A DNA stretch of 64,000 bases. It comes from JAWPMT01 sp965229785 (GTDB lineage: Bacteria > Bacteroidota > Bacteroidia > Cytophagales > Cyclobacteriaceae). The stretch is from contig CBDDJS010000001.1 of NCBI GenBank assembly GCA_965229785.1, positions 4,526,001 to 4,590,000 on the forward strand, read 5' to 3'. Shown here piece by piece: positions 34,125-43,520 of this stretch. The position numbers and the translations under genes are program-made. Under the pieces are notes generated by a model. The model had not been told where the DNA came from, made no database searches, and was given only the letters and a program-made list of their open reading frames with translations. Numbering within the stretch: the stretch's first letter is position 1; every line of letters starts with the position of its first letter.

Positions 34125-36518
34125 TTACTCCGGCACTAACCTCACCCTCTCCACAGCATTCGCTTCAACCTTTTCACGACTAAAGTGCACTGGGAAAAAT
34201 TCATCAGCCGCCCATTTTTCATAGAGGTTTTTGTAGAATGCACTTTCGGGATTACCGGACTGACCTGGTGAATTCATCCCCACGGAAGCGTCCCAGTCAT
34301 TCACATCCACAATGATCCGAAAGGTAGCTCCATGTGTCTGATTGTAGTTGCTACCAGTAGCTCCTGGAGTGTATTGATTCCCTCCTCTAGGTATCGTAGT
34401 TGTATTTAATTGGCGTTGTAATTCCGCGTTGACTACTTCTCCCAGTGGATGCGTGATCTTTACATGTTTGAAACTTTCATGTCCGTACTTCCACTGATCG
34501 ATTTCCCCGCCCTGGCTTTGCCTGAGCCAATTCACGGCATTTTCAAAAGAAGAGGCCAGGTAAGCATCTCTATTTTCAGCAATGAAGCTATTGGGATCAA
34601 AAATCCAACTCAATATTTTGGAAAACTGGATTATGGGTATGAATGACTGCACTTCAGGGTTCGGGAAATATTGATAGAAATTTTCTCTCAATTCATTTTC
34701 CCATGCGACGTAGATGGCAGCCGCATTTGATTGAGGGGTCAGTCGATAATCCCATTCTGAAAGTAATCGCTGGGCATGAGTCGAAAGTCCAGTCGATACC
34801 TGCAAGTCCAACAACAGGGGCACCAGTTGCCGAGCCGGAAGAGATAAGTAATCAGTTTGTAACTTCTTCATATCTGCCATGGTCAACTTTTTTCCCTGTT
34901 CTAATTCTTCGGCAATTCGATCTCCACGAAATGGGTCTGCCCATTGGAATCCAATCGCATCCCACAAGTCATAACTATCTGAGGTAACATTTTCATTGGC
35001 TGTTGCGAAATAGCCTGGAGCTGGATTGAAAACATTTGGCTTTTCCACAATTGGCAAATAACCATCCCACTCGTATCGTCCATCGCCAGGGACCGGAACC
35101 ATCCCACTGAAATTTCTCCGTATAGGAGCAATACCTACTGCTTGCCATCCGATGTTTCCTTCTTTGTCGGCCCAGATCATGTTTTCACCAGGGATGTGGG
35201 AATAATTGCAAGCTGAGCGAAATTCTTCCCAGGATTTGGCCTGATCCATACGCAGTGATGCCAAATAAGGTGATCCTCCTGGCTCCATCCAGGCACATTT
35301 TACGGCATAAGCCTTGAAGTTGACGGAATCAATATAAGTAACCGGACCATGGCGCGTATACCTCAAATCAACGGTCACATCTTCTTGATCTTTTACAGAT
35401 ATCGTTTCTGAAATGGCGGTCATCTCTTCCCAACCTTCCTGATACTTGTATTGCCGCAGGTTTTGGGGATTCAGGTCGTAGACATAAAGATCTTCACCAT
35501 CCGTTCTAAACACGGTTAATCCCCAGGCACCATGTTCATTGTGACCAATCGATATACCTGGGATCTCGGGCTCACCACCACCAATCACATTCCAACCCGG
35601 TGCATTTAAATGAGTCCAATATCTTAATGAAGGAACCGCGAGTCGTCGATGAGGATCATTCGCCATGTAGGCATGTCCATTAGCGGAAAGGTCAGGTCGG
35701 GTCACCCAATTATTACTGCCTATCCAAAGGTCTTGAGATTCAAATTCGTGATCATCAGAAAACGTTCCAGCAGATTGACTGATCAGCTCCGTTCGATATT
35801 CAGGCAAAATGTCTTCAGGCATGAATTTCACACTTGTGCGATAAGCGTTGTAGAGTTCTAGAATTTCTTCAGAGAGTAAGCTACCGTCGATGGCTGGATC
35901 CATTGCCAATTTCGGATCTTTTGGGTGAAACCAGTTGTATTGCTTGACGACTGCCTCACCAAGATTTGCCACTGCAATTCCGGTTGAAAGCTCTGTCCCA
36001 ATATTTCCTAAAAGGCCTTGATGTCGTGATATTACTACCTCTGGCGTCCATTTTTGGGGTAGAATTCCCAGCGCCTGGAAGGTTACTGGCAATAGTTCGG
36101 GGTTTTGCAGGACTTCATCAATGTAGGCATTAACCCCGGCCGTGTATTGCGTAATGATCTCTAACCCATCTTCGTGGTAATAATTCATTTCCTCCTCCAT
36201 ATCACCACGAAATTTGAAAAGTCGTGTACCGATATCTCTTTTCAATTCGCGTGCTCCAAGGATTTCAGCTACCGTACCCGTCGCTTGCCTTCTCCAAATC
36301 TCAAATTGGAACAGGCGATCTTTGGCCGCCAAATAGCCTTGCGCAAAAAACAAGTCCTTTTGGTTTTGAGCATAAATGTGATTGATTCCTGACTCGTCGC
36401 GAATCACCTCCACTTGAGCTGACAAGCCTGGAAGGTTAATTTCAGCACTTTCATTTTCGGCTTGCGGAGCACATGCAAGCAAAAACAAGCAGAGGAAAAA
36501 TCGAAATAGATACTTCAT
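34125..36518 (-). CDS. Penicillin-acylase-family lipoprotein (Ntn hydrolase)
   Basis: 797 residues, with a lipoprotein signal MKYLFRFFLCLFLLAC (Cys16). The precursor has the two-chain layout of the family: an alpha part (to about 266), then GSNNW with Ser268 as the N-terminal nucleophile of the beta chain after autocleavage, and the conserved LWIGSNNWV and IPGISIGHNEHGAWG stretches. Family members split amide bonds of beta-lactams, acyl-homoserine lactones or lipids. It ends two bases before the M20 peptidase gene's stop-start junction on the same strand, so both are probably co-transcribed and may work on one amide or peptide substrate at the cell surface. Confidence 0.9.
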   Translation of the reverse strand: MKYLFRFFLCLFLLACAPQAENESAEINLPGLSAQVEVIRDESGINHIYAQNQKDLFFAQGYLAAKDRLFQFEIWRRQATGTVAEILGARELKRDIGTRLFKFRGDMEEEMNYYHEDGLEIITQYTAGVNAYIDEVLQNPELLPVTFQALGILPQKWTPEVVISRHQGLLGNIGTELSTGIAVANLGEAVVKQYNWFHPKDPKLAMDPAIDGSLLSEEILELYNAYRTSVKFMPEDILPEYRTELISQSAGTFSDDHEFESQDLWIGSNNWVTRPDLSANGHAYMANDPHRRLAVPSLRYWTHLNAPGWNVIGGGEPEIPGISIGHNEHGAWGLTVFRTDGEDLYVYDLNPQNLRQYKYQEGWEEMTAISETISVKDQEDVTVDLRYTRHGPVTYIDSVNFKAYAVKCAWMEPGGSPYLASLRMDQAKSWEEFRSACNYSHIPGENMIWADKEGNIGWQAVGIAPIRRNFSGMVPVPGDGRYEWDGYLPIVEKPNVFNPAPGYFATANENVTSDSYDLWDAIGFQWADPFRGDRIAEELEQGKKLTMADMKKLQTDYLSLPARQLVPLLLDLQVSTGLSTHAQRLLSEWDYRLTPQSNAAAIYVAWENELRENFYQYFPNPEVQSFIPIIQFSKILSWIFDPNSFIAENRDAYLASSFENAVNWLRQSQGGEIDQWKYGHESFKHVKITHPLGEVVNAELQRQLNTTTIPRGGNQYTPGATGSNYNQTHGATFRIIVDVNDWDASVGMNSPGQSGNPESAFYKNLYEKWAADEFFPVHFSREKVEANAVERVRLVPE

Positions 36519-36520
36519 GA

Positions 36521-38032
36521 TTAAAGTTTTTCACTGAGTATGGCGATGATTGTTTTTATCCCCTCACGGTAATTTCCCAAACGAAGGTTTTCATTCGGGC
36601 TATGTTGGTTATTGTCCCTGTTCACTGTGGGCACGGTCACCGCCGGAATACCAAGGGTGGTCACGAAGGGAGAAATCGGAATGGATCCGCCACTCATTCG
36701 GATCATGATCGGCTCCTGACCAAAAGCATTCTGCAAGGCGCTCCGCAACCATAATCCCACTTCTGAATTAAAATCTGTTCGGAAAGATTGATAGGACACT
36801 TCTGAAGTGAAGGTGGCAATCTTCGCATGCGTCAAACGCTCCTCTTTGTTGGGCATTCGATCCAATACTACATACCCTTCTCCTTCAATGTGTTCTTTCA
36901 CTAATCTGATCAAACGATCCGGATCAGACTCCAACACCAATCTGACATCAATTTCGGCACGCGCCCAACCTGGAATGATGGTTCTTACTTTTTCATCGAT
37001 CCAACCTGATTGCATACCCCGAATGTTAAGGGAAGGGTATTGTATTGATTCCTGATAGTAGCCCCCTACCTGATCTGTTCGTGCAATTTGGAGGCGTTCC
37101 CGGATGGCTCGTTCATTATCGGGAACGCGGCGTAATATGCTTTCTACTTCCGGTGAAATCTCAATGCCATCATAAAAACCAGGTATGGTCACCCGGCCAT
37201 CATCATCCTTCATGGAAGCTAACAATTTGCTTAGCCTTAAGGCCGGGTTCGGTGCATAATTACCAAAATGTCCACTATGCTGGGGTACTGCCGGCCCGTA
37301 CGTAGTTAACTGTATCGTGGCTATACCTCTGGCGCCGAATGTTAAGGTGGGTCGGTTGGTGATGTGCCTGGGACCATCGAAGATGATCAACATATCGGCA
37401 GACAGAAGATCGGTATTATCTAATACAGCCTGAGGTAATCGCGGAGACCCCAACTCTTCTTCAAAATCCATGATGACTTTGATATTGAAATTTGGACTCA
37501 CCCCTTGATCAGTCAGGGCGTCCAAAGCAGCCAAAAACATGGCGACCGGGCCTTTGGCATCGCTTGCAGACCGGGCAAAAATCCGCCAATCATCTTCATA
37601 TAGGCTGATCGATTGAATAGGCAATATTTCCCAATTCCCCTCGTCATCTTTTCGTTTGAGTGTAGGCTCATACGGGCTGGGCTGATTCCACCACCTGCCG
37701 TCTACCGGTTGACCATCAATCTGCAAATAGATCAGCACCGTTTTCTCCGCTCCCTCGTGCCGGCGTTCCGCCAATAACAAGGGTACGGTCTCTGTATCAA
37801 TTCTCGTCGTTCCAAAATCACGTTTACGAAATTCATTTTCACACCATACGACATTTTTCTCAATCTGCTTAGGATAATTGGCGTCATTCGGAATACTCAA
37901 CAGTTCCAATAACAAAGGAAAAGATCGCTTGGCGTATTGGGCACTTACTTTATCCAATTCCTCATTTTGAGCTTGTATATTGAAAACAGAAGAAATGAAA
38001 AAAAGTAATAGAAGGGCGTGGGATCGCTTCAT
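36521..38032 (-). CDS. Secreted M20-family peptidase
   Basis: 503 residues with a signal peptide (MKRSHALLLLFFISSVFNIQAQ). Family motifs are LQIDGQPVD (Gln104, Asp106), RSASDAKGP (zinc-binding Asp), DFEEELGSP (catalytic Glu pair), FDGP and the closing HSPNENLR. The first zinc His, usual in GHxDV, is replaced by Gln104, a variant that may change metal content. Members are dipeptidases or aminoacylases. It is directly upstream of, and two bases from, the penicillin acylase gene. Confidence 0.85.
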   Translation of the reverse strand: MKRSHALLLLFFISSVFNIQAQNEELDKVSAQYAKRSFPLLLELLSIPNDANYPKQIEKNVVWCENEFRKRDFGTTRIDTETVPLLLAERRHEGAEKTVLIYLQIDGQPVDGRWWNQPSPYEPTLKRKDDEGNWEILPIQSISLYEDDWRIFARSASDAKGPVAMFLAALDALTDQGVSPNFNIKVIMDFEEELGSPRLPQAVLDNTDLLSADMLIIFDGPRHITNRPTLTFGARGIATIQLTTYGPAVPQHSGHFGNYAPNPALRLSKLLASMKDDDGRVTIPGFYDGIEISPEVESILRRVPDNERAIRERLQIARTDQVGGYYQESIQYPSLNIRGMQSGWIDEKVRTIIPGWARAEIDVRLVLESDPDRLIRLVKEHIEGEGYVVLDRMPNKEERLTHAKIATFTSEVSYQSFRTDFNSEVGLWLRSALQNAFGQEPIMIRMSGGSIPISPFVTTLGIPAVTVPTVNRDNNQHSPNENLRLGNYREGIKTIIAILSEKL

Positions 38033-38104
38033 ACCATCTAGGTTAAGTCAGGGGATCGTTAAAGCTAATGATTTATTTGTCGAACTTTGGATAAAGGAAA
38101 CGGA

Positions 38105-38545
38105 ATGAAGGAGTTAGCAGGTGATCTGATCAAGCTTGGTAAGCAAGGTGTCTTTGACGTAATCGTTCACGGATGCAATTGCTTTTGCGATATGGGTGCC
38201 GGGATTGCCATAGGGATCAAAACTGAATTTCCTGAAGCTTTCGAAGCTGACCTCAAGACCAAATCCGGTGATCACAGCAAGTTGGGCACCATCAGTTATG
38301 CTAAAACCGGAAATGTCACAGTCGTTAATGCTTATACCCAATTTAATTGGAGGGGAAGTGGTCGAAAGGCAGATTATGAAGCGATCCGAAAATCTTTTCG
38401 ACTCATCAAAAATACCTTCTCAGGAAAGCGCATTGGCTATCCTGCCATTGGGGCCGGACTGGCTGGCGGTGACTGGACGGTCATTTCAAATATCATCGAT
38501 GAAGAACTTCAGGGGGAAGACCATACATTCGTCATATTTGATTAG
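38105..38545 (+). CDS. Macro-domain protein (TARG1/ALC1-like)
   Basis: From ATG 38105, 146 residues that are all macro domain: FDVIVHGCNCFCDMGAGIAIGI is the ADP-ribose binding loop of the CN-type subgroup, and YPAIGAGLAGGDWTVI the second glycine-rich loop. Enzymes of this type remove ADP-ribose from proteins or DNA or act on ADP-ribose-1''-phosphate. Whether it is linked to the SIR2-like protein is unknown; it lies 9 kb away and looks chromosomal. It is divergent from the M20 peptidase. Confidence 0.9.
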   Translation: MKELAGDLIKLGKQGVFDVIVHGCNCFCDMGAGIAIGIKTEFPEAFEADLKTKSGDHSKLGTISYAKTGNVTVVNAYTQFNWRGSGRKADYEAIRKSFRLIKNTFSGKRIGYPAIGAGLAGGDWTVISNIIDEELQGEDHTFVIFD

Positions 38546-38648
38546 AGCTAATTCGTGATCTTCTCTGGCCTGCGAGGTAAACATGTCCTTGATCAAGAAA
38601 GAAGGGAATAAAGGCCAAAATGCGTATCTTACTATTAAAAAACCCGTC

Positions 38649-39113
38649 ATGAAAAAGTATTGTTTCTTCCTGTTTCTGGGAATTCTTACCTCTAATCTCC
38701 TCGCACAATCAGCATTTCAATGGGATGCCTATGGAGTTGGTTTTGAAGTAACTGATGATTTCGAAGTGATCACCAACAATTCAGAAGAGTTTGCTGCCAT
38801 CAGCAGTGATGAGCTAATAGAAATTCAGATTCTTCCCTTTGCGGATCCCGATGTGGATGAAGATGATTTGGATGAGATGGTTTTGGATTATCTCGTAGAA
38901 ATTGTGGGGGATGTAGATGATTTTGAGGCAGATGATCTTGAAATTGACAGTTATATAGGCTCTTACGTAGTGGCTGCTGCGGAGGATCAAATGATTTTGG
39001 CGGCTTTTATGCTAGACACAGATAGTGACACGAATATCATCGTTCAGCTACTTTTCGAGGAAGGCAATGAAGACGAAGCAATTGAAATCTTAAGTAGCTT
39101 CTATTCCTATTAG
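38649..39113 (+). CDS. Small secreted acidic protein
   Basis: The start ATG at 38649 gives a signal peptide MKKYCFFLFLGILTSNLLAQ; a frame extending upstream to 38583 does not. The mature 134 residues are strongly acidic, with runs of Asp and Glu (DPDVDEDDLDEMVLDYL, DDFEADDLE), which suggests calcium or surface binding. No known domain. It follows the macro-domain gene on the same strand. Confidence 0.6.
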   Translation: MKKYCFFLFLGILTSNLLAQSAFQWDAYGVGFEVTDDFEVITNNSEEFAAISSDELIEIQILPFADPDVDEDDLDEMVLDYLVEIVGDVDDFEADDLEIDSYIGSYVVAAAEDQMILAAFMLDTDSDTNIIVQLLFEEGNEDEAIEILSSFYSY

Positions 39114-39232
39114 GAACTCGATAACATTGATGCCTTACCAAGTTACCAGCAGCTTGATTTGGATTTTCATTGAATGCTAATTTCTCAGAATTAATGATCC
39201 TGGAATAACCAGAGAATCATTCTTTTGCAATT

Positions 39233-39760
39233 TCAAGATCTATTTCTGCTCTTCCAGAAGAAGACGGCAATGGTACCAAAAATAGCTACAAGAAATACAG
39301 GCATAAAATAGTCTCCTAATGCACCCTGCTGCTGCGTAGCAGAATCAATGATTCGCCACTCGATGTAAACGAAAGAAAAAACGGTGATCAAATTGATCCA
39401 TCGGATCAGCGCCGTTCCATTGCGATAATTCTTTTCTGCATTCTCTTCCGTTATCTCTACCGGATAATTAAAGAAATGTGGGACTCGGTTGAGTGCAAAT
39501 AACCCAATACACATCAATGTTCCTACGAAGGGCAGCATCCACATGGAGTTCTTCGATCCGTACCGGTCAGCAATACCCTCCACATTAAAGTGGGTAGGGA
39601 CTGTTTCTGGTAGTTCAGCATAATACAACACCGGCAAACCAATCAATAATAACAAACCCAAAAAAGTAGCTATTTCCAGCGCCAGATCCTGAGGCTTTTT
39701 ATCCAATTTTATGATCGGTCGTTCTGCAGAAGGCATAACTATAATTACGTAAGGATTCAT
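39233..39760 (-). CDS. DUF1648 membrane protein
   Basis: 175 residues with at least four membrane spans (IATFLGLLLLIGLPVLYY, MWMLPFVGTLMCIGLFAL, LITVFSFVYIEW, YFMPVFLVAIFGTIAVFF). The conserved PETVPTHFNVEGIADRYGSK identifies the DUF1648 / SdpI-type membrane family. Function unsettled; some relatives give immunity to toxic peptides. Convergent genes flank it. Confidence 0.8.
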   Translation of the reverse strand: MNPYVIIVMPSAERPIIKLDKKPQDLALEIATFLGLLLLIGLPVLYYAELPETVPTHFNVEGIADRYGSKNSMWMLPFVGTLMCIGLFALNRVPHFFNYPVEITEENAEKNYRNGTALIRWINLITVFSFVYIEWRIIDSATQQQGALGDYFMPVFLVAIFGTIAVFFWKSRNRS

Positions 39761-39808
39761 TTCTCAGTTGCAGTGTAAAACTCAAGGGAACTAGTTTTGG
39801 ACCCTGAC

Positions 39809-41092
39809 ATGAAAGATCTAAAAACTACAGCTCAATCGGTACTGGAACAAAACTGGCGAAACGGATACACCGTACCCAGTGCCAAACTCTATCCCTTTCA
39901 ATGGAACTGGGACTCAGGGTTCATCGCCCTGGGCTGGATGCACATTGATGAAGAAAAAGCCCTCCAGGAAATGGAATCACTTTTTTCAGGCCAGTGGAGC
40001 AATGGATTTCTACCGCACATCGTCTTTCACCACGCCGAGAAATTTGGCGATCAATATTTCCCCTCAGCAAAATACTGGGATAGCGACACCTCCGAATTTG
40101 CCCCTAAAGCAATAGCCACTTCTGGTATCTCACAACCACCGATCCATGGATATGTATTAGAAAGAATGGCTCAAAAAATGGGCATGAATGATCGTCTGAG
40201 AGTACTCACAGAAAAGGCCATTAAACTCCAGCAGTATTACTACACATATCGGGACACTTTCAACAATGGTCTGGTGAATGTCACGCATAATTGGGAGACA
40301 GGAATGGACAATGCTCCCTGGTGGGATGAGGCATTACTAAGGATCTCAAAAGAAGAATTAGCGGACGTGTTTATTGACCGCAGAGACAAAAAAGTGGTCG
40401 AAAACAGTGCAGACACTAGGCCCAGTGATGAGGAATATAAACGCTACATCTGGCAACTCAATTCGCTGAGAGAAGTCCGATATGAATCCATACCGGCAAA
40501 CTATCCCTACCAGATACTAGACCTAACGTTCAATGCCATCTTCCTGGCCTCAGGTGATTCTTTGATAAGATTAGGTCGCCAATTGGAACTGGACGTTTCT
40601 GAATTAGAAAAGAGATCTGCTCAAGGTAAAAACAGCTTCGCCGAATTGCTTTGGAACAAAGCTGAAGGCTACTTTTCTCCGATGGATGTTGTGAATAAGC
40701 AACTGATCCCAGGCTGGGGCGCGACAAGCTTTACCCCTTTGTTTGCCAAATTACTTAACGCAGATCAACAAGAAACAGTGTTCAATCACCTTAAACAGGT
40801 ATTGGCCTATCCAGCCATTCCTTCTTTTGACCCTGAACACAGCCTGTACCACCCCATGAAATACTGGCGGGGACCCATTTGGATCAACATGAACTATCTG
40901 ATCTGGCAGGGGCTAAAGTATTATGGTCAATCTGAATTGGCTGATAAGCTTAGGGGGCAGGTATTGTCGCTGGTTGAAAAATACGGATTCATGGAGTACT
41001 TCCCGGTAGAAGCAGAAGCGCCTTCTGCATTTGGAGGTGAAAATTTCTCGTGGACTGCTAGTTTGGTGTTAGATATGCTGGAGACAGATTGA
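39809..41092 (+). CDS. GH63-type (mannosylglycerate/trehalase-like) glycoside hydrolase
   Basis: From ATG 39809, 427 residues. Conserved segments of the alpha/alpha-barrel clan: YPFQWNWDSGF, TSGISQPPIHG, NWETGMDNAPWWD (general acid Asp), RGPIWINMNYLIWQGL and FGGENFSWTASL. It has no signal peptide and is probably cytoplasmic. GH63 proteins act on mannosyl- or glucosylglycerate or related compounds. A compatible-solute hydrolase is plausible for a marine organism. Confidence 0.75.
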   Translation: MKDLKTTAQSVLEQNWRNGYTVPSAKLYPFQWNWDSGFIALGWMHIDEEKALQEMESLFSGQWSNGFLPHIVFHHAEKFGDQYFPSAKYWDSDTSEFAPKAIATSGISQPPIHGYVLERMAQKMGMNDRLRVLTEKAIKLQQYYYTYRDTFNNGLVNVTHNWETGMDNAPWWDEALLRISKEELADVFIDRRDKKVVENSADTRPSDEEYKRYIWQLNSLREVRYESIPANYPYQILDLTFNAIFLASGDSLIRLGRQLELDVSELEKRSAQGKNSFAELLWNKAEGYFSPMDVVNKQLIPGWGATSFTPLFAKLLNADQQETVFNHLKQVLAYPAIPSFDPEHSLYHPMKYWRGPIWINMNYLIWQGLKYYGQSELADKLRGQVLSLVEKYGFMEYFPVEAEAPSAFGGENFSWTASLVLDMLETD

Positions 41093-41758
41093 TTAAAAAT
41101 TAACCAACAGCCCAAATCGATAACCCACATAGTGAGTTAGGGAGCGGAAATTGGCATCTTCAAGCGATCCTGGCGTATCAACCGCATCCATGTCCCGGTA
41201 AACAGCATTCGAACCGGAGTGGACCGCCACCCCTGCATCAAAATTGAACTCGTTGCGTTCTCCGGAGAAAATCTTACCGATATTCAAAGTGACGCCTCCA
41301 CCAAGGCCTGTATTGAAGGCAGTCCCGTGAAATTCGAATTCGTCACTGAACTCTGAGTTTTCAGTTAAGGCAATGGTAGAACTGAAAAAAGTAGTCATCC
41401 CTACACGGCCTTCGCCGTAAGTACGAATGGCTTCATTTTGAAATAGTGTGTACTGTACTAATCCATGCAAGGTCCAAAAGCAATCTTCCTCATCTACCTC
41501 AATTTGATCTCCTGAAGGAAGGGTAACATCATATTGATCTTGTGAATACATGGCAACACCTAATTCACCTCCGTAAGACCATCGACCGTTGGCAGAATTC
41601 CGAATACCTCGAAGGCTCAATCCGCCCGCCACGCCATCAACATTGGTATTGAATTCGCCCACCGGATCGTAGACCTTAATATCAATCCCAAGGTCCCATT
41701 GCGCCGATGCAGAAAGACTAACCAAAAACACGAGGATTAACAGAAGTGAAGCTTTCAT
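41093..41758 (-). CDS. Outer-membrane beta-barrel protein
   Basis: Starting at MKASLLLILVFLVSLSASAQ (41758; a frame upstream adds six residues). About 200 mature residues alternate hydrophobic and polar positions (WDLGIDIKVYDP, RWSYGGELGVAMY, GLGGGVTLNIGKIF) and end in a strand closing YRFGLLVNF, a typical barrel signature. It converges with the GH63 gene with no space between stops. Confidence 0.75.
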   Translation of the reverse strand: MKASLLLILVFLVSLSASAQWDLGIDIKVYDPVGEFNTNVDGVAGGLSLRGIRNSANGRWSYGGELGVAMYSQDQYDVTLPSGDQIEVDEEDCFWTLHGLVQYTLFQNEAIRTYGEGRVGMTTFFSSTIALTENSEFSDEFEFHGTAFNTGLGGGVTLNIGKIFSGERNEFNFDAGVAVHSGSNAVYRDMDAVDTPGSLEDANFRSLTHYVGYRFGLLVNF

Positions 41759-41914
41759 TTCATGAGGGGTTTTCATAAAGATAAGTCAAGTAGATCAAAT
41801 TCCTTGCCAGTGTCAATAATTGAACAAAAACGAGAGCAGTCCTAATTTATAACTCTGACCGGTATAAGAAATAATGAAAATAAAATTTGCAATCACAAGT
41901 CTAGTCGGAAACGG

Positions 41915-41970
41915 CATGGTGCTGAAATCCAGTAAATTCGCAGTAATAAAACTAAAATTTCAGCACTATG
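41915..41970 (+). promoter_or_regulatory. 14-bp hairpin that includes the start codon of the small lipoprotein
   Basis: CATGGTGCTGAAAT (41915-41928) pairs with ATTTCAGCACTATG (41957-41970) through 13 Watson-Crick pairs and one G-U, around a 28-base loop. The last three bases of the right arm are the ATG start of the next gene. It could be a translation switch; symmetrical DNA operator use is the alternative. Confidence 0.5.
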
Positions 41971-42096
41971 AAAAAGTATTTAATGGCCTTTATCCTTGGT
42001 TTCGCAGTATTAATGACCGTTTCTTCTTGCGAGGATAGTATGAGTGAAATCACACTTGAGAATACAGGCAAAGAAAAGGTAAAGCAGCCTGAATAA
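41968..42096 (+). CDS. Small lipoprotein, 42 aa
   Basis: MKKYLMAFILGFAVLMTVSSC is a lipoprotein signal ending in VSSC (Cys21), followed by a short 21-residue tail (EDSMSEITLENTGKEKVKQ). The mature part is tiny, so it probably only anchors or interacts with a partner. The start lies in the right arm of the hairpin described at 41915-41970. Confidence 0.7.
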   Translation: MKKYLMAFILGFAVLMTVSSCEDSMSEITLENTGKEKVKQPE

Positions 42097-42186
42097 GGTG
42101 AAAACTAATGAATTAAAGCAGGATCATTACCTGCTTTTATTATATCTTTCCGTTTTTTACGAGAAGAAACCAGTCTATAATCAAGA

Positions 42187-43446
42187 ATGTTCACTAGCTA
42201 TATCTTGCTATTCCTGGCAAGTGTCCTACCTATGGATACAAGGCAAGATATTGATGATGCCAAACACGAAATCTATCGCCATCTCAATGAATCGCAACTA
42301 GATAGTGCTCATATACTCGTGGATTTGGCAATTCAAAAATCGGAGGCCGTAAATTATAACTTTGGAAAAGCAAAATCTATTTTCATTAAGTCCTATCTTT
42401 TTAGGGTAGACAACAAACTTGGGAAGAGTTTTATACTAAATCTGGAAGCCTTACGATTATTAAGGAACGATATGGATAATCGGTCCCCAAAGACATTAGC
42501 TGACTTGTATATTAATACTGGAGAAATTCTTTCTAAACATTTCCGTTACGACGAGGCTATTCAATATTATAATGAAGGCATTGCTATTGCAACTAGGTAT
42601 GGGTTGAAAATTCGTGAGCATGAACTTATATATAACAAGGGAGTATCTACTTTAAAACTTGGCTCCTATCAAAGCGCATTTCGCTTATTTACCCTGGCCT
42701 ACAAGCTTGGTAAAGAAACTCAGGACGAATGGACGATTATAAACAGCTTGAATTATCTGGGTTTGACAGCAATCAAACTCCAAGAATATGACATAGCAAG
42801 AAACTATTTCGATCAAATGATCAATTTCGAATTTGAGTCTGAGAATTCCGAGGAGTACAAAGGTTATGCATATGAAAATATAGGCAGTGCGTATCGTCTA
42901 TCTGGGAAAAAAAGACATGCTTTGGAATACTATCAGCATTCATTAGTTCACAATTTGAAGTTTGGCGATTCATTAAGAATATTTGAAATTCAAAGAGAAA
43001 TTGCCAGCCTCTATTATGAAATGTCCGAATTTGATAAAGCAAAAGCAATTGCTCTGAAAAGTTTAACATCCTACCCTTTTGCGATTCGATCACCCGAAAA
43101 CTACCAAATTTTTGACCTCCTCACACAAATTTGCTTTCAATCCAATGAATATGAGGCCGCGGAAAGATTCCATTCCAAATACATCGAGGAGAATAACAAA
43201 TTCCTAAGCTCTCAACAGAGGGTATTACAACTAAGCGAACAATACAAAATGGAGATGCTAACGGCCAATTTTTTTAAGGACATAGAGAAGCAGGAACAGC
43301 TGGCTCAGCTCAACCAAATCATCTACTTATTGCTTGGCCTGGGACTTATCTCCTTCGTCTTTTTCCGGGCAAAAAAATACCTGCTCAAGAGAAGTCTCGA
43401 GCAGGCATTTCGTGAAGTCACTCAGAAGAAAAACTTACAGTTGTAA
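42187..43446 (+). CDS. TPR protein with C-terminal membrane span
   Basis: 419 residues. The N-terminus MFTSYILLFLASVLPM is a signal peptide or anchor; residues 30-370 hold tetratricopeptide repeats (HILVDLAIQKSEAVNY, DEAIQYYNEGIAIATRYG, ENIGSAYRLSGKKRHALEYYQ). A membrane span (IIYLLLGLGLISFVFF) near 380-397 is followed by KKYLLKRSLEQAFREVTQKK. This layout is the front half of Bacteroidota sensor proteins that go on to an HTH or kinase domain; here the chain stops shortly after the span, so it may be truncated or work with a separate partner. Confidence 0.75.
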   Translation: MFTSYILLFLASVLPMDTRQDIDDAKHEIYRHLNESQLDSAHILVDLAIQKSEAVNYNFGKAKSIFIKSYLFRVDNKLGKSFILNLEALRLLRNDMDNRSPKTLADLYINTGEILSKHFRYDEAIQYYNEGIAIATRYGLKIREHELIYNKGVSTLKLGSYQSAFRLFTLAYKLGKETQDEWTIINSLNYLGLTAIKLQEYDIARNYFDQMINFEFESENSEEYKGYAYENIGSAYRLSGKKRHALEYYQHSLVHNLKFGDSLRIFEIQREIASLYYEMSEFDKAKAIALKSLTSYPFAIRSPENYQIFDLLTQICFQSNEYEAAERFHSKYIEENNKFLSSQQRVLQLSEQYKMEMLTANFFKDIEKQEQLAQLNQIIYLLLGLGLISFVFFRAKKYLLKRSLEQAFREVTQKKNLQL

Positions 43447-43520
43447 GGCTTTTATCCTGAAATCTATCATAATCACTGAAAGGGTACTTGTCAGTCTAAA
43501 AATACTGGCGGGTCTTATGA

